DNA of 64,000 bases, taken from the NCBI RefSeq assembly GCF_947487575.1, contig NZ_CANKXG010000010.1, forward strand, positions 62,001-126,000, given 5' to 3'. Positions within the stretch are counted from its first letter, which is position 1. Each line of letters starts with the position of its first letter. This DNA is from an uncultured Algibacter sp. (lineage in GTDB: Bacteria; Bacteroidota; Bacteroidia; Flavobacteriales; Flavobacteriaceae). A model generated the notes under the pieces. The model worked only from the letters and a program-made list of their open reading frames with translations, was not told the origin of the DNA and did no database searches. Below, one piece after another: positions 16,288 through 24,497 of this stretch. A program made the position numbers and the translations under genes.

Positions 16288-17063
16288 TCCTGTATACTTA
16301 CTTTATAGTTAATACCATAAGTCTTTGTTAAGTTATCATCATTAAAAATATCTTTAACAGGGCCAGTAGCAATCTTTTTCACGTTTAGAAAGGTTACCCA
16401 ATCAAAATATTCTGGAACGGTTTGTAAATCGTGGTGTACTACGATTACTGTTTTTCCTGCTTTGCGCAACTCTTTTAAAATATTGATTATGGCGATTTCG
16501 GTTGTGGCATCTACACCTTGAAAAGGCTCATCCATAAAATAAATAGAAGCGTTTTGAACCAAAGCTCTAGCTAAGAAAATGCGTTGTTGTTGTCCGCCTG
16601 AGAGCTGACTTATTTGTCGGTTTTTAAAGGGTAACATGCCAACTTTTTCAAGTGCTTCAAGAGCTGCTTTTTTTTCTTTTTGCCCAGGGCGTTTTATCCA
16701 GCCTAAACTTCCGTAAGTGCCCATTTTTACAACGTCTAAGGCTGTAGTTGGGAAATCCCAATCTACACTTCCTTTTTGTGGTACGTATGCTACTATTTGG
16801 CGCTGTTTTTCGTAGGGTTTGCCAAAAATTTCTACGCTTCCGGCAATAGGATTTAAAATACCTAAAATAGATTTGATTAATGTTGATTTACCTGCGCCAT
16901 TAGGTCCTACAATAGCCATAAGGACGCCTTCTGGAATTTCTAAATCGATATCCCAGAGTACGGGTTTATAGTTATAGGCTACAGTTAAATCGTCTACTTT
17001 TACGGCAATAGCACCTATGGAGTCAGGTGTCTCTTTTTGTTTATTATTTGTGTTTTTTGCCAT
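16284..17063 (-). CDS. Metal ABC transporter ATP-binding protein
   Basis: A 259-residue ABC ATPase of the Mn/Zn/Fe (ABC-3) type. Walker A is GPNGAGKS (53-60), the signature is LSGGQQQR (about 154), Walker B is IYFMDEPF (about 177-184), and the H-loop is VVHHDL. It powers import through the two permeases. Its neighbours are the hydrolase downstream (4-bp overlap) and the substrate-binding lipoprotein upstream, from which it is parted by 382 bp of noncoding, repeat-bearing sequence; the ATPase therefore may have its own promoter. The plus-strand ORF 17037-17312 is a shadow. Confidence 0.92.
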   Translation of the reverse strand: MAKNTNNKQKETPDSIGAIAVKVDDLTVAYNYKPVLWDIDLEIPEGVLMAIVGPNGAGKSTLIKSILGILNPIAGSVEIFGKPYEKQRQIVAYVPQKGSVDWDFPTTALDVVKMGTYGSLGWIKRPGQKEKKAALEALEKVGMLPFKNRQISQLSGGQQQRIFLARALVQNASIYFMDEPFQGVDATTEIAIINILKELRKAGKTVIVVHHDLQTVPEYFDWVTFLNVKKIATGPVKDIFNDDNLTKTYGINYKVSIQE

Positions 17064-17445
17064 ATTGACTTTTATTTTATTTGTTCATTTTGCGTTGATA
17101 CAAAACGAACCAAAAAATCATATCAATCTGATGAAATTGCTAAAGCACCATTCGCTTTCGAAACTTCATGCTTGATGCTGCGCATCGCAGTTTTGTTTCT
17201 TCGCTCATTATTTCTGCAGATTGATGATTCCGATTGTATCGGAATTTGGGTGTTGACTTTCTATTTATTTCTTTGTTTAATCAAATTTACTTTTAATTTT
17301 CTTAACTCTTAATTATCAAATTCATTCCAGGTTCGTTGAACGAGAACTTACTATAGCTGATAATCTAGCCCTGATAGAAGCGGCATCCTTTTTTGTTTTT
17401 CTCAAAAAAGATACAGCGGATAGCAGGAAATAGCTTCAAATAATT
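17064..17445. other. 382-bp noncoding gap that splits the metal ABC operon
   Basis: No gene is visible. It contains three hairpin-forming stretches: CTGCG-CAT-CGCAG (17178-17190), ATTCCGAT-TGT-ATCGGAAT (17227-17245) and a repeat ending in GATAGCAGGAAATAGC (17366-17435). The gap lies between the ABC ATPase gene and the substrate-binding protein gene, which in most genomes are adjacent. Confidence 0.7.
17366..17435 (-). repeat. GATAGAAGCGGCATCC repeat, copy E
   Basis: The order is TAGCCCTGATAGAAGCGGCA, a T-run, CAAAAAAGATACAGCGG, then ATAGCAGGAAATAGC; the outer parts are loosely inverted. The block GATAGAAGC-GCATCCTTTTT is shared with copy D (44980-45088), so the two repeat types are related. 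It begins 10 bp after the stop of the substrate-binding protein gene. Confidence 0.6.
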
Positions 17446-18351
17446 TTACTTTAAAGCATTTACAATGGTATTCACATTGTATTCGAACATACCTATGTAT
17501 GTGCCTTCGATAGTTCCTGCATTTCCAAGCGCATCAGAATATAATGAGCCACCTATGATGACGTTGTGGCCTTTTGAATTTACAGCCGCCTGCAACGCTT
17601 CTATGGTACGTTTTGGTACTGAACTTTCTATAAAAATAGCTTTTACTTTCTTTTCTATGATAAAAGCAGATAGTTTTTGAACATCTTGAACGCCTGCTTC
17701 GGTTGCTGTTGAAAGGCCTTGCAGACCAACAACTTCAAAATTGAATGCTTTTCCGAAATAGTTAAAGGCATCGTGTGCTGTTACTAATATGCGTTGTTCT
17801 TTTGGGAGTGTTTCTATGGTTGCTGTTAATTTTGTTTTTAAGCTTTCTAGTTGTTTTGTATAGGCTGCTCCATTGGCTTCGAAAACGGCTTTGTGTTCTG
17901 GAATGGCTTCTGAAAGTTTTTTGGTTACAAACTGTGTGGCTTGCATCCAATAATCAATATTGAACCAAATATGTGGATCGTAATTTGATGCGAAATAGTC
18001 AGAGCCTATTAGTGTGTTTTTGTCTAAAGCATCTCCAATGGCAATGGTTTTTATGTTTTTCATTTTTTCGAAAACTTCAACCAATTTGCCTTCTAGATGT
18101 AGACCATTATAAAAAATAATATCTGCGCTTGATAGCTTGGTTACATCGCCTTCGCTAGCTTTATATAAATGCGGGTCTACACCACTTCCCATTAACCCTT
18201 GTAAATTGATGTGTTCGCTACCAATGTTTTTTACCAAATCGGTTATCATTGAGGTTGTGGTAACTATGTTAAGTTTTCCGTTGGTTTGTTTTTCGTTTTT
18301 GCAACTAAAAATTGCTATTGCAATAGTAAATATTAGTATTATCTTTTTCAT
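17446..18351 (-). CDS. Metal ABC transporter substrate-binding lipoprotein (TroA/ZnuA/MntA family)
   Basis: A 301-residue periplasmic-facing lipoprotein (lipobox in IAIAIFSCKN, Cys 17). It has the cluster A-I fold of TroA-like proteins and the four metal ligands by motif: H61 (VDPHLYK), H127 (YDPHIWF), a His in TAHDAFNYFGK (about 192) and an Asp in GGSLYSDALG (about 275). Three His plus Asp fits Mn/Zn/Fe(II) binding. It lacks the long His-rich loop of many ZnuA proteins, which argues mildly for Mn or Fe. It lies 29 bp after the TonB receptor gene, so the two are likely co-transcribed and form an outer-to-inner membrane route. Confidence 0.92.
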   Translation of the reverse strand: MKKIILIFTIAIAIFSCKNEKQTNGKLNIVTTTSMITDLVKNIGSEHINLQGLMGSGVDPHLYKASEGDVTKLSSADIIFYNGLHLEGKLVEVFEKMKNIKTIAIGDALDKNTLIGSDYFASNYDPHIWFNIDYWMQATQFVTKKLSEAIPEHKAVFEANGAAYTKQLESLKTKLTATIETLPKEQRILVTAHDAFNYFGKAFNFEVVGLQGLSTATEAGVQDVQKLSAFIIEKKVKAIFIESSVPKRTIEALQAAVNSKGHNVIIGGSLYSDALGNAGTIEGTYIGMFEYNVNTIVNALK

Positions 18352-18380
18352 GTTTAATTAATTACTCATAAAGGTTAAAT

Positions 18381-20645
18381 TTAGTTTAAAGTATATCTTA
18401 AACCAAAAAATAATCGTCTTCCTTGGTTTGGTGCGTAAACATACGATGGGTCGAATGTTAAAGCATAAGGGTTATTTGCTGTTGCCACAACATCTCCATT
18501 AGTATCAAATTGTACATTTTTATCAAATGGGTCATTAGAGCGAGCAATTATAAATGGGTTTCCTTCATTTGGCGTCCAATTTAGTACATTTTTTACGCCA
18601 CCATAAAATTCTAAATTTGCTTTGGTAGCGTAAGTTAATTGTATGTTTTGAATACTCCATGTTGGTGAATACTCGCTACGAGGATCTAAATTACCAAGTG
18701 TTGGCAGTCGCATTGGACCATAAATATTTCCTGTGTAATCTAACGTTAAGTTGGTAGGGAAATGTTTGTATGAAAGTGACCAAACACCTGTAAAACGTTC
18801 GGTTAATATTTGTCTGGTTTTTACACCGTTTTCTTCTTGAGATACATCTTGAAAAGTGACGCCTATTGATGCTTTTAATCCGCTATTAATTATAGCGTCA
18901 ATATTTAAGCTTAGTCCTTTGGTTATTGAATTTCCATCTAAATTACTATAAATAATCTGATTAGGATTAGTGTCGTAATCTGGTATAATGGCATTTGTAA
19001 AATAGGTATACCAGGCAGAAGCATCAAAAGTAAAGATCTGTCCGCCTTTAGTATAAAATTTCTTTAAATAATTAAGATTGATATTATAGGATTGCTCAGG
19101 GTTTAATTCGCCTTTGATGATTACATCTCTAGACCCCGTAAGGGCAGCATGCTCTTCAGTAAATAAATTAACAACTCTAAATCCTGTACCTGCATTTAGT
19201 CTTATAATGTCATGCTCTGTAGGTTTGTATCTGTAAGCAATTCTGGGCGTAAAGATAGACCCATGCCTATTGTCGTAATCATATCGAGCTCCTAAAAGCA
19301 CATGGTTTTTATCTGATAGTTTTATTTCATCTTGAATAAAAAGAGAAGGGATGGTAATCTCATCTGGATTAATAGTGGCAGTTGTATTATCATTATAATA
19401 ATTGTAGCGTGCAGCCAAGCCTAGAAGTAAATCGTGTTTTTTTAAGGATTTATCCCATATAAGTTGCCCAAAACCTATGCGTTGTTGCGCTAAGTAAGGA
19501 ATGTTTCCATAAACTGAGTTCTGATCATGATCTGAATATGAAAATTGAAAATTAATTTTTTCTGAAATTGGTAATTGGTAATTTCCAATCAACTCATAAC
19601 GCGATGTATAGATGCTTTCTCCATACACTTCATCTCCTCCTCTAAAGGTTTTGTTCCATTGCATTTCTCCGCCCCATCTATCTTCATAAAAAAAACGACC
19701 AGCCATTGAAAATAATCGATTATTTTTACGTTTAAAGTTCCATTTTTGGAATACAGAAATACGATCTTGTAAGGTTACATCTGTAAAATTATCATTGTTA
19801 TTGTCAATAGCATTTGAGTATTTGTAATAATTTGCACCAACTAAAACATCTGCTTTTTTACCAACCCGAGATTTAAAACCTAAATCGAAATTAGATTCTC
19901 CCCAACCACTTATAAAATTATCTGAGAAAAATATTGGAGCGTTTTCTGGTAATTTGGTAATAATATTGATTAATCCTCCTACGGCTTCACTGCCATAAAG
20001 CGATGAGGCAGGGCCTTTAACAACTTCTACTTGTTCAATTAAAGAATTTGGTATTCCCGATAAACCATAAACTGTAGATAAACCACTAACTATTGGCATT
20101 CCGTCTATTAATACCAATGTATAAGGGCCTTCAAGACCATTAATATGAATGTCTCCTGTATTGCAAACATTACAGTTTAGTTGAGGTCTTACTCCATTAA
20201 CATTTTGTAAGGCTTCAAAAATATTTGGAGTTGGGTTCTTTTTGAAAAAAGCAGGAGAGTATACTTCTACAGGAACAGGGCTTTCAAGTCTAGAGACAGC
20301 TTTTAGAGTTCCTGTAATAATAACTTCTTCGAGTAATTCTGATTCGGATAAATCAAAATTAATCATCAAATCTTTAGAACTTATTTTAATAGTTTTCTTT
20401 TGAGTTTGATACCCAGTAAAGGAAGCTATAATTGTATAAGTTCCTGGTTTTATATTTGTAATTTTAAATTTACCATTGTTATTAGATACTGCTCCTTTAT
20501 TCTCCCCTTTTACATAAATGTTTACAAAAGGTAAAACATCATTGTTTGAAGTTATTATTCCCGTTATGTTTTGGGCACCTGAAGAGAAACTTGTTAAGCT
20601 AATAAATAATAATATAAAATACTTCACTTGTTTTATTTTTTGCAA
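18381..20645 (-). CDS. TonB-dependent outer-membrane receptor, likely metal or metal-complex uptake
   Basis: A 754-residue receptor with a signal peptide (about 1-24), a carboxypeptidase-regulatory-like domain (ITGIITSNNDVLPFVNIYVKG, about 27-110), a plug (about 115-235) and a beta barrel ending in a Phe/aromatic-rich strand (RRLFFGLRYTLN). The plug carries an unusual Cys motif, QLNCNVCNTGDIHING, followed by the usual VEVVKGPASSLYGSEAVGG. Expression appears linked to the DtxR-family regulator: TATATTTG on the minus strand (20643-20650) directly abuts a 34-bp palindrome. It heads the unit that continues with the ABC substrate-binding protein. The ligand is not readable; metal or metallophore is inferred from context. 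Confidence 0.9.
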   Translation of the reverse strand: MQKIKQVKYFILLFISLTSFSSGAQNITGIITSNNDVLPFVNIYVKGENKGAVSNNNGKFKITNIKPGTYTIIASFTGYQTQKKTIKISSKDLMINFDLSESELLEEVIITGTLKAVSRLESPVPVEVYSPAFFKKNPTPNIFEALQNVNGVRPQLNCNVCNTGDIHINGLEGPYTLVLIDGMPIVSGLSTVYGLSGIPNSLIEQVEVVKGPASSLYGSEAVGGLINIITKLPENAPIFFSDNFISGWGESNFDLGFKSRVGKKADVLVGANYYKYSNAIDNNNDNFTDVTLQDRISVFQKWNFKRKNNRLFSMAGRFFYEDRWGGEMQWNKTFRGGDEVYGESIYTSRYELIGNYQLPISEKINFQFSYSDHDQNSVYGNIPYLAQQRIGFGQLIWDKSLKKHDLLLGLAARYNYYNDNTTATINPDEITIPSLFIQDEIKLSDKNHVLLGARYDYDNRHGSIFTPRIAYRYKPTEHDIIRLNAGTGFRVVNLFTEEHAALTGSRDVIIKGELNPEQSYNINLNYLKKFYTKGGQIFTFDASAWYTYFTNAIIPDYDTNPNQIIYSNLDGNSITKGLSLNIDAIINSGLKASIGVTFQDVSQEENGVKTRQILTERFTGVWSLSYKHFPTNLTLDYTGNIYGPMRLPTLGNLDPRSEYSPTWSIQNIQLTYATKANLEFYGGVKNVLNWTPNEGNPFIIARSNDPFDKNVQFDTNGDVVATANNPYALTFDPSYVYAPNQGRRLFFGLRYTLN

Positions 20646-20650
20646 ATATA
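20643..20650 (-). promoter_or_regulatory. -7 promoter box of the TonB receptor unit
   Basis: TATATTTG on the minus strand, abutting the DtxR-type palindrome, which therefore covers the -33 region of this promoter. Confidence 0.65.
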
Positions 20651-20683
20651 AATATATTTTTAGATTAATCTAAAAATATATTT
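20650..20683. promoter_or_regulatory. DtxR/MntR-family operator, 34-bp perfect palindrome
   Basis: The arms AAATATATTTTTAGATT / AATCTAAAAATATATTT mirror exactly around 20666/20667. The core TTTAGATTAATCTAAA has the T(T)AG...CTAA form of DtxR-family sites. It lies between the divergent TonB receptor and DtxR-family genes and covers the -33 region of both promoters, so one bound dimer pair could repress both. Confidence 0.75.
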
Positions 20684-20700
20684 TAATCTTATAATTATTC

Positions 20701-20708
20701 TATATTTG
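20701..20708 (+). promoter_or_regulatory. -7 promoter box of the DtxR-family gene
   Basis: TATATTTG, 22 bases before the ATG and 17 bases after the palindrome. Confidence 0.6.
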
Positions 20709-20716
20709 TATTATAT

Positions 20717-20728
20717 CTAAATTTTTAG
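20717..20728 (+). promoter_or_regulatory. Second, weaker DtxR-like site next to the start codon
   Basis: CTAAATTTTTAG is a 12-bp inverted repeat with one mismatched pair, one base before the ATG of the regulator. Its position after the -7 box would suit autoregulation. Confidence 0.35.
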
Positions 20729-20729
20729 G

Positions 20730-21386
20730 ATGATAACGCTCACAGAAGAAAACTATATAAAGGCTATTTACCATTTAGGAAAGTATGGTGTTGATAATGT
20801 AAGCACAAATTCTATTGCCAAAGAAATGGAAACTAAGGCGTCTTCTGTAACCGATATGGTTAAGAAATTATCAGATAAAGGATATGCAAATTATAAAAAA
20901 TATCAAGGTGTTACTTTAACTGAAGAGGGTAAAGAAATTGCGATAAATATTGTTAGAAAACATAGACTTTGGGAAGTGTTTTTAGTTGAAAAACTAAATT
21001 TCTCATGGGACGAAGTACATGAAGTAGCAGAACAGCTAGAGCATATAAAATCTAAAAAATTAATTAGTCAATTAGATGCTTTTTTAGAATTTCCTACACA
21101 TGATCCCCATGGAGATCCTATACCAGATAAAACAGGAAAAATAAATAAAATTGACAAAATTTTACTTTCTGAGACTATAATAGGAGATCAATGTATTTGT
21201 GTTGGTGTTCAAGATTCTTCATCAGATTTTTTAAAGTATTTAGATAAGAACAAGATAGCATTAGGAACAGAATTAGTGGTTTCTCACCGTGAACCTTTTG
21301 ATAATTCTATTACTATTAAAATAAAAAATAAAGAGCTAATTATATCTAATATGATTGCTAATAACTTGTTTGTGAAGGTGTCATAA
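20730..21386 (+). CDS. DtxR/MntR-family metal-dependent repressor
   Basis: A 218-residue regulator with an N-terminal winged helix (about 1-62: NSIAKEMETKASSVTDMVKKL as the recognition region), a metal/dimerisation domain (about 63-140) and a C-terminal FeoA-like SH3 domain (about 150-218). Metal ligands resemble MntR more than DtxR: H78 (RKHRLWE), E101, E104 and H105 (AEQLEHI), where DtxR has a Cys in place of E101; the N-terminal ligand position is N8 (MntR has Asp, DtxR Met). It is divergent from the TonB/ABC unit across a long palindrome and probably represses that unit, itself and feoAB when metal is plentiful. Confidence 0.9.
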   Translation: MITLTEENYIKAIYHLGKYGVDNVSTNSIAKEMETKASSVTDMVKKLSDKGYANYKKYQGVTLTEEGKEIAINIVRKHRLWEVFLVEKLNFSWDEVHEVAEQLEHIKSKKLISQLDAFLEFPTHDPHGDPIPDKTGKINKIDKILLSETIIGDQCICVGVQDSSSDFLKYLDKNKIALGTELVVSHREPFDNSITIKIKNKELIISNMIANNLFVKVS

Positions 21387-21542
21387 ATGAATTAGTAACA
21401 GTATCAACTCTAATTCTTTTTTAAACCAATAATCAAAGTTATATGTTTTTATGGGTGTTTAGTTACTTATTTAAGTTTTCAAAGGGATATCTTAATTACT
21501 TAAATCTACAGGTGAAAAAGTAATACTGTTTCTTAATAGAGT

Positions 21543-21680
21543 TTAGTGGCACCCGCATCCATCGTCGCCACCGCAAACCTTTTTAGGTTTTGATTTTTTC
21601 CAAAAGAATTTTTTAATCAAAAAAGACATGGCTAAAACCATTGCAGTAAAAACTAATATGTTTTGTACGATGTCGTTCAT
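21543..21680 (-). CDS. FeoB-associated Cys-rich membrane peptide (missed by ORF track)
   Basis: A 45-residue protein: one N-terminal membrane helix (IVQNILVFTAMVLAMSFLIKK), a basic stretch (KKSKPKKV) and a Cys-rich tail (CGGDDGCGCH). This layout matches the small FeoB-associated Cys-rich membrane proteins found after feoB in many Bacteroidota. It lies 27 bp after feoB on the same strand. The tail may handle Fe(II) on the cytoplasmic side (inference). A short ORF on the track (21613-21834) overlaps it in another frame and is a shadow. Confidence 0.85.
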   Translation of the reverse strand: MNDIVQNILVFTAMVLAMSFLIKKFFWKKSKPKKVCGGDDGCGCH

Positions 21681-21707
21681 AATTAAATAGTCGAATTTGT
21701 TTCAATA

Positions 21708-23807
21708 TCATTTCAAAAACTGAAAGGCTATTAAAGCCACAATATACGCAAAGGCTGTCATAATCACTAATTGTAAGATAGGCCATTTCCAACTGTTGGT
21801 TTCTTTTTTTACAATTGCCAAAGTACTCATACATTGCATAGCAAAGGCATAGAATAATAGTAAAGATATGCCAGAGGCTATGGTAAATAATGGCCCACCT
21901 AAAACTGGGTTTACTTCTCCAGCCATTCTGTTTTTTATGGTATCTTCATCATCGCTACCAACACTATATATGGTTGCTAAAGTACCCACGAAAACCTCGC
22001 GGGCAGCAAAGCTACTTATTAATGCAATACCGATTTTCCAGTCGTATCCTAGAGGCCTTATAGTTGGTTCTATGGCATGACCTGCAATACCAATAAACGA
22101 ATGTTCTAGTTTGTGTGATGCTATTTTTTGCTGTAATATTTCAGTAGGTAAGTTTTCAGAAGCAAATTCTTTTTTTACAATTTCTTCAGCATTATTAAAT
22201 TGTTCCCCAGGGCCATAAGATGCTAAAAACCAAAGAATAATGGAAATAGCTAAAATAATTTTACCAGCACCAAAAATAAATGCTTTTGTTTTTTCAATAA
22301 CTGTTAAAGCCACATTTTTAAATAGTGGTAATTTATAATTAGGCATTTCAATAACAAAAAACGTTTTGCTTCTTATTTTTAAAATTCGATTTAAAATATA
22401 TGCCGATATAATGGCGGTTCCAAACCCAATAAGATAAAGTAGCATTAAGGTTAACGCTTGGTAGCTTAATCCAATAAATCTACCTTCAGGTATCACTAAA
22501 GCAATTATAATAAGATATACTGGCAATCGAGCAGAACATGTTGTAAACGGTGTTACCAAAATGGTAATTAAACGCTCTTTCCAGCTTTCAATGTTACGAG
22601 TTGCCATAATAGCTGGAATAGCGCAAGCAGTTCCAGAAATAAGCGGCACAACACTTTTACCACTAAGGCCAAAACGTCGCATGATTCGATCCATTAAAAA
22701 CACAACCCGACTCATATAACCGCTTTCTTCAAGCACAGCAATAAATAAGAATAGAAAAGCAATTTGTGGTATAAAAATAATAATACCACCCAAACCAGGT
22801 ATAATACCTTCAGCCAGTAAACTCGTAAAGGCACCATGCGGTAATTGGTTTTTTGTCCATTCGCTTAATGAAGCAAACAAGCCATCAATAAAATCCATAG
22901 GCACGCTCGACCAGTCGTAAATAGCTTGAAATATTGTGAGTAAAATGATGCCAAAAATAACGTAACCCCAAACTTTATGGGTTAAAATTCTATCTAATTT
23001 AATACGTAAATCTTTAGCTTGACTTAAGTCAATAGATTGCCCTTGATCTAATGCAGCATTAATGAATTGATAGCGTTTTATAGTTTCTTTTTGCTGCAAA
23101 CGTTTTAAGTCGGCTTTACTTTTTGTTTTAAAATTGGCAACAGGGTCAATTTCATTTCTATCGGTTTTTCCAAAATTTACATCTTGGGTAATAACAAGCC
23201 AAAGTTTGTAAAGGAGTTGATTTGGAAATGCATTTTTTAAGTTTTCAAAGTAATTAACATCAATTTGTGTGGTATCTATGCAGGGTTCAATAGAAACGTC
23301 TTTATAATTTGAGATAAGCTGTTTCAATTTATCAATACCTTGATTTTTTCGTGTACTAATAAGGGCAATTTTAGTATTTAGCTTTTCTTCCAAATAATCA
23401 ATATCTAAAGAAATACCCTTATAGCTCATACGATCAGCCATATTAATAACTAATAGGGTTGGTATTTCTAAATCTTTTATTTGAGTAAAAAGTAAAAGAT
23501 TTCGTTTTAAATTTTCAACATCGGTAACTACAACGGCAATATCTGGGAAATCTTTATCATTTTTATTAAGCAAAAGCTCAATAACAACATTCTCATCAAG
23601 CGAAGACGCATTTAAACTATAGGTCCCTGGTAAATCAATAATATGGGCTTTTACGCCACGAGGGAGTTTACAAATACCCTGTTTTTTTTCAACCGTAATA
23701 CCAGGATAATTACCAACCTTTTGGTTTAAGCCCGTTAAAGCATTAAAAACCGAGGTTTTTCCAGTGTTTGGGTTACCAATTAGCGCTACATTTATTTGTT
23801 TACTCAT
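21708..23807 (-). CDS. feoB: Ferrous iron transporter FeoB
   Basis: A 699-residue inner-membrane Fe(II) transporter. The N-terminal G domain (about 1-170) has G1 GNPNTGKTS, G3 DLPGTYSL and G4 NMAD (in VINMADR). A GDI-like helical region and linker precede two Gate repeats and the membrane core (about 280-699), with the conserved Cys-containing CAIPAIMATR and CSARLPVY segments. Length is at the short end of the family but all parts are present. Its ATG overlaps the end of feoA by 8 bp (ATGAGTAA), so the two are translationally coupled. Confidence 0.96.
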   Translation of the reverse strand: MSKQINVALIGNPNTGKTSVFNALTGLNQKVGNYPGITVEKKQGICKLPRGVKAHIIDLPGTYSLNASSLDENVVIELLLNKNDKDFPDIAVVVTDVENLKRNLLLFTQIKDLEIPTLLVINMADRMSYKGISLDIDYLEEKLNTKIALISTRKNQGIDKLKQLISNYKDVSIEPCIDTTQIDVNYFENLKNAFPNQLLYKLWLVITQDVNFGKTDRNEIDPVANFKTKSKADLKRLQQKETIKRYQFINAALDQGQSIDLSQAKDLRIKLDRILTHKVWGYVIFGIILLTIFQAIYDWSSVPMDFIDGLFASLSEWTKNQLPHGAFTSLLAEGIIPGLGGIIIFIPQIAFLFLFIAVLEESGYMSRVVFLMDRIMRRFGLSGKSVVPLISGTACAIPAIMATRNIESWKERLITILVTPFTTCSARLPVYLIIIALVIPEGRFIGLSYQALTLMLLYLIGFGTAIISAYILNRILKIRSKTFFVIEMPNYKLPLFKNVALTVIEKTKAFIFGAGKIILAISIILWFLASYGPGEQFNNAEEIVKKEFASENLPTEILQQKIASHKLEHSFIGIAGHAIEPTIRPLGYDWKIGIALISSFAAREVFVGTLATIYSVGSDDEDTIKNRMAGEVNPVLGGPLFTIASGISLLLFYAFAMQCMSTLAIVKKETNSWKWPILQLVIMTAFAYIVALIAFQFLK

Positions 23808-24036
23808 GCGCTATTTTTTCAATTAAAATATGAGAAGCTGTTTCTTTTCTAATAGCTAAATGCGAACCGTTTATGTTTAAGTACATAGGGTCTTGAAATG
23901 GAGCAACTTGAACTAACTGCACAGAATTACCAGGTAAACAACCCATTTCTAGTAATTTTAATGGAATATGTATAGATGAAACATCAGTAATAATGGCTCG
24001 TTCACCGCGTTTTAAGTGTGCTAAAGTATCTTGCAA
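23800..24036 (-). CDS. feoA: FeoA, SH3-like partner of FeoB
   Basis: A 78-residue single-domain FeoA, typical length. The SH3-like beta barrel is seen in LKRGERAIITDVSSIHIPLKLLEMGCLPGNSVQLVQ and the end strand HLAIRKETASHILIEKI. It assists FeoB in the cytoplasm. It is the first gene of feoA-feoB-Cys-rich peptide. Upstream are a TATTTTTG box (minus strand, 24063-24070) and a putative DtxR-type site between box and start codon, giving a plausible iron- or Mn-responsive switch. Confidence 0.93.
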   Translation of the reverse strand: MQDTLAHLKRGERAIITDVSSIHIPLKLLEMGCLPGNSVQLVQVAPFQDPMYLNINGSHLAIRKETASHILIEKIAHE

Positions 24037-24041
24037 GCTTA

Positions 24042-24057
24042 TTTAGATTGATTTTAA
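24042..24057 (-). promoter_or_regulatory. Putative DtxR-type operator before feoA
   Basis: TTTAGATTGATTTTAA matches the core of the 20650-20683 palindrome at 13 of 16 positions, with one perfect half-site. It lies between the feoA -7 box and the start codon, so binding would block elongation or initiation. Confidence 0.5.
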
Positions 24058-24062
24058 AGAAG

Positions 24063-24070
24063 CAAAAATA
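24063..24070 (-). promoter_or_regulatory. -7 promoter box for feoAB
   Basis: TATTTTTG on the minus strand, 26 bases before the feoA start codon. Confidence 0.5.
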
Positions 24071-24260
24071 GTGTAAAAGTTTAAAAGGGAAAAGCTAAAA
24101 AGTTTTTAATATATAAATAATTCTTTGAGCTTTACTCCAGAGTCGGACATTTCTATGTAATCCCAAACACAGCCACCTTTCAATTTAGTGACATTTTAAC
24201 ATACAAATAGCTTATTTAAGTATTGTGGGGTTAATATAGTATATAAACTTACCAAATCTG

Positions 24261-24294
24261 TTGTTTTTCATGGATTATAAGCGGCTTAAATTTG
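24261..24294 (+). promoter_or_regulatory. Promoter of the 35-aa gene
   Basis: TTG (24261-24263) and TAAATTTG (24287-24294) form a Bacteroidota-type promoter with a 23-base spacer; the ATG follows after 38 bases. Confidence 0.55.
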
Positions 24295-24332
24295 CATCAG
24301 AATAATTATTAAAACCCCAAAAAAATAATATT

Positions 24333-24440
24333 ATGAAAACAAGTAATAGAATAGTAGTAGAAAGTAAAGTTGGAACGAAAACTAAAAAATTTAGCAACGC
24401 AAGTTCTTTAGTTTGGAATTCAAAAAGACGTTTCAAATAA
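24333..24440 (+). CDS. 35-aa basic small protein with own promoter and terminator (missed by ORF track)
   Basis: ATG-started ORF encoding a 35-residue basic protein (MKTSNRIVVESKVGTKTKKF, then NASSLVWNSKRRFK). It is bracketed by a consensus promoter (24261-24294) and a terminator (24464-24490), which makes a transcript of about 190 bases. It has no signal peptide or membrane segment. It could be a small protein, or the transcript could be a small RNA. I do not recognise the sequence. It stands alone in a 460-bp gap between feoA and the SCO gene. Confidence 0.55.
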   Translation: MKTSNRIVVESKVGTKTKKFSNASSLVWNSKRRFK

Positions 24441-24463
24441 TTATAAACATTATGAAAAAAAGA

Positions 24464-24490
24464 GGTTGTCTGAAAAGACAGCCTTTTTTA
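24464..24490 (+). terminator. Terminator of the 35-aa gene
   Basis: GGTTGTCT GAAA AGACAGCC (one G-T pair, stable GAAA loop) followed by TTTTTT. Confidence 0.8.
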
Positions 24491-24497
24491 TGCAAAC

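Noticed and set aside
17037-17312. 91-aa plus-strand ORF over the metal ABC gap
   Set aside because: It overlaps the start of the ATPase gene antisense, has a Cys/Phe-rich unlikely composition and crosses two hairpins.
24110-24190. Minus-strand reading KGGCVWDYIEMSDSGVKLKEL in the gap before the 35-aa gene
   Set aside because: It gives only about 24 codons from a TTG, has no promoter and no match that I can name. It may be a gene remnant, but the evidence is too thin.
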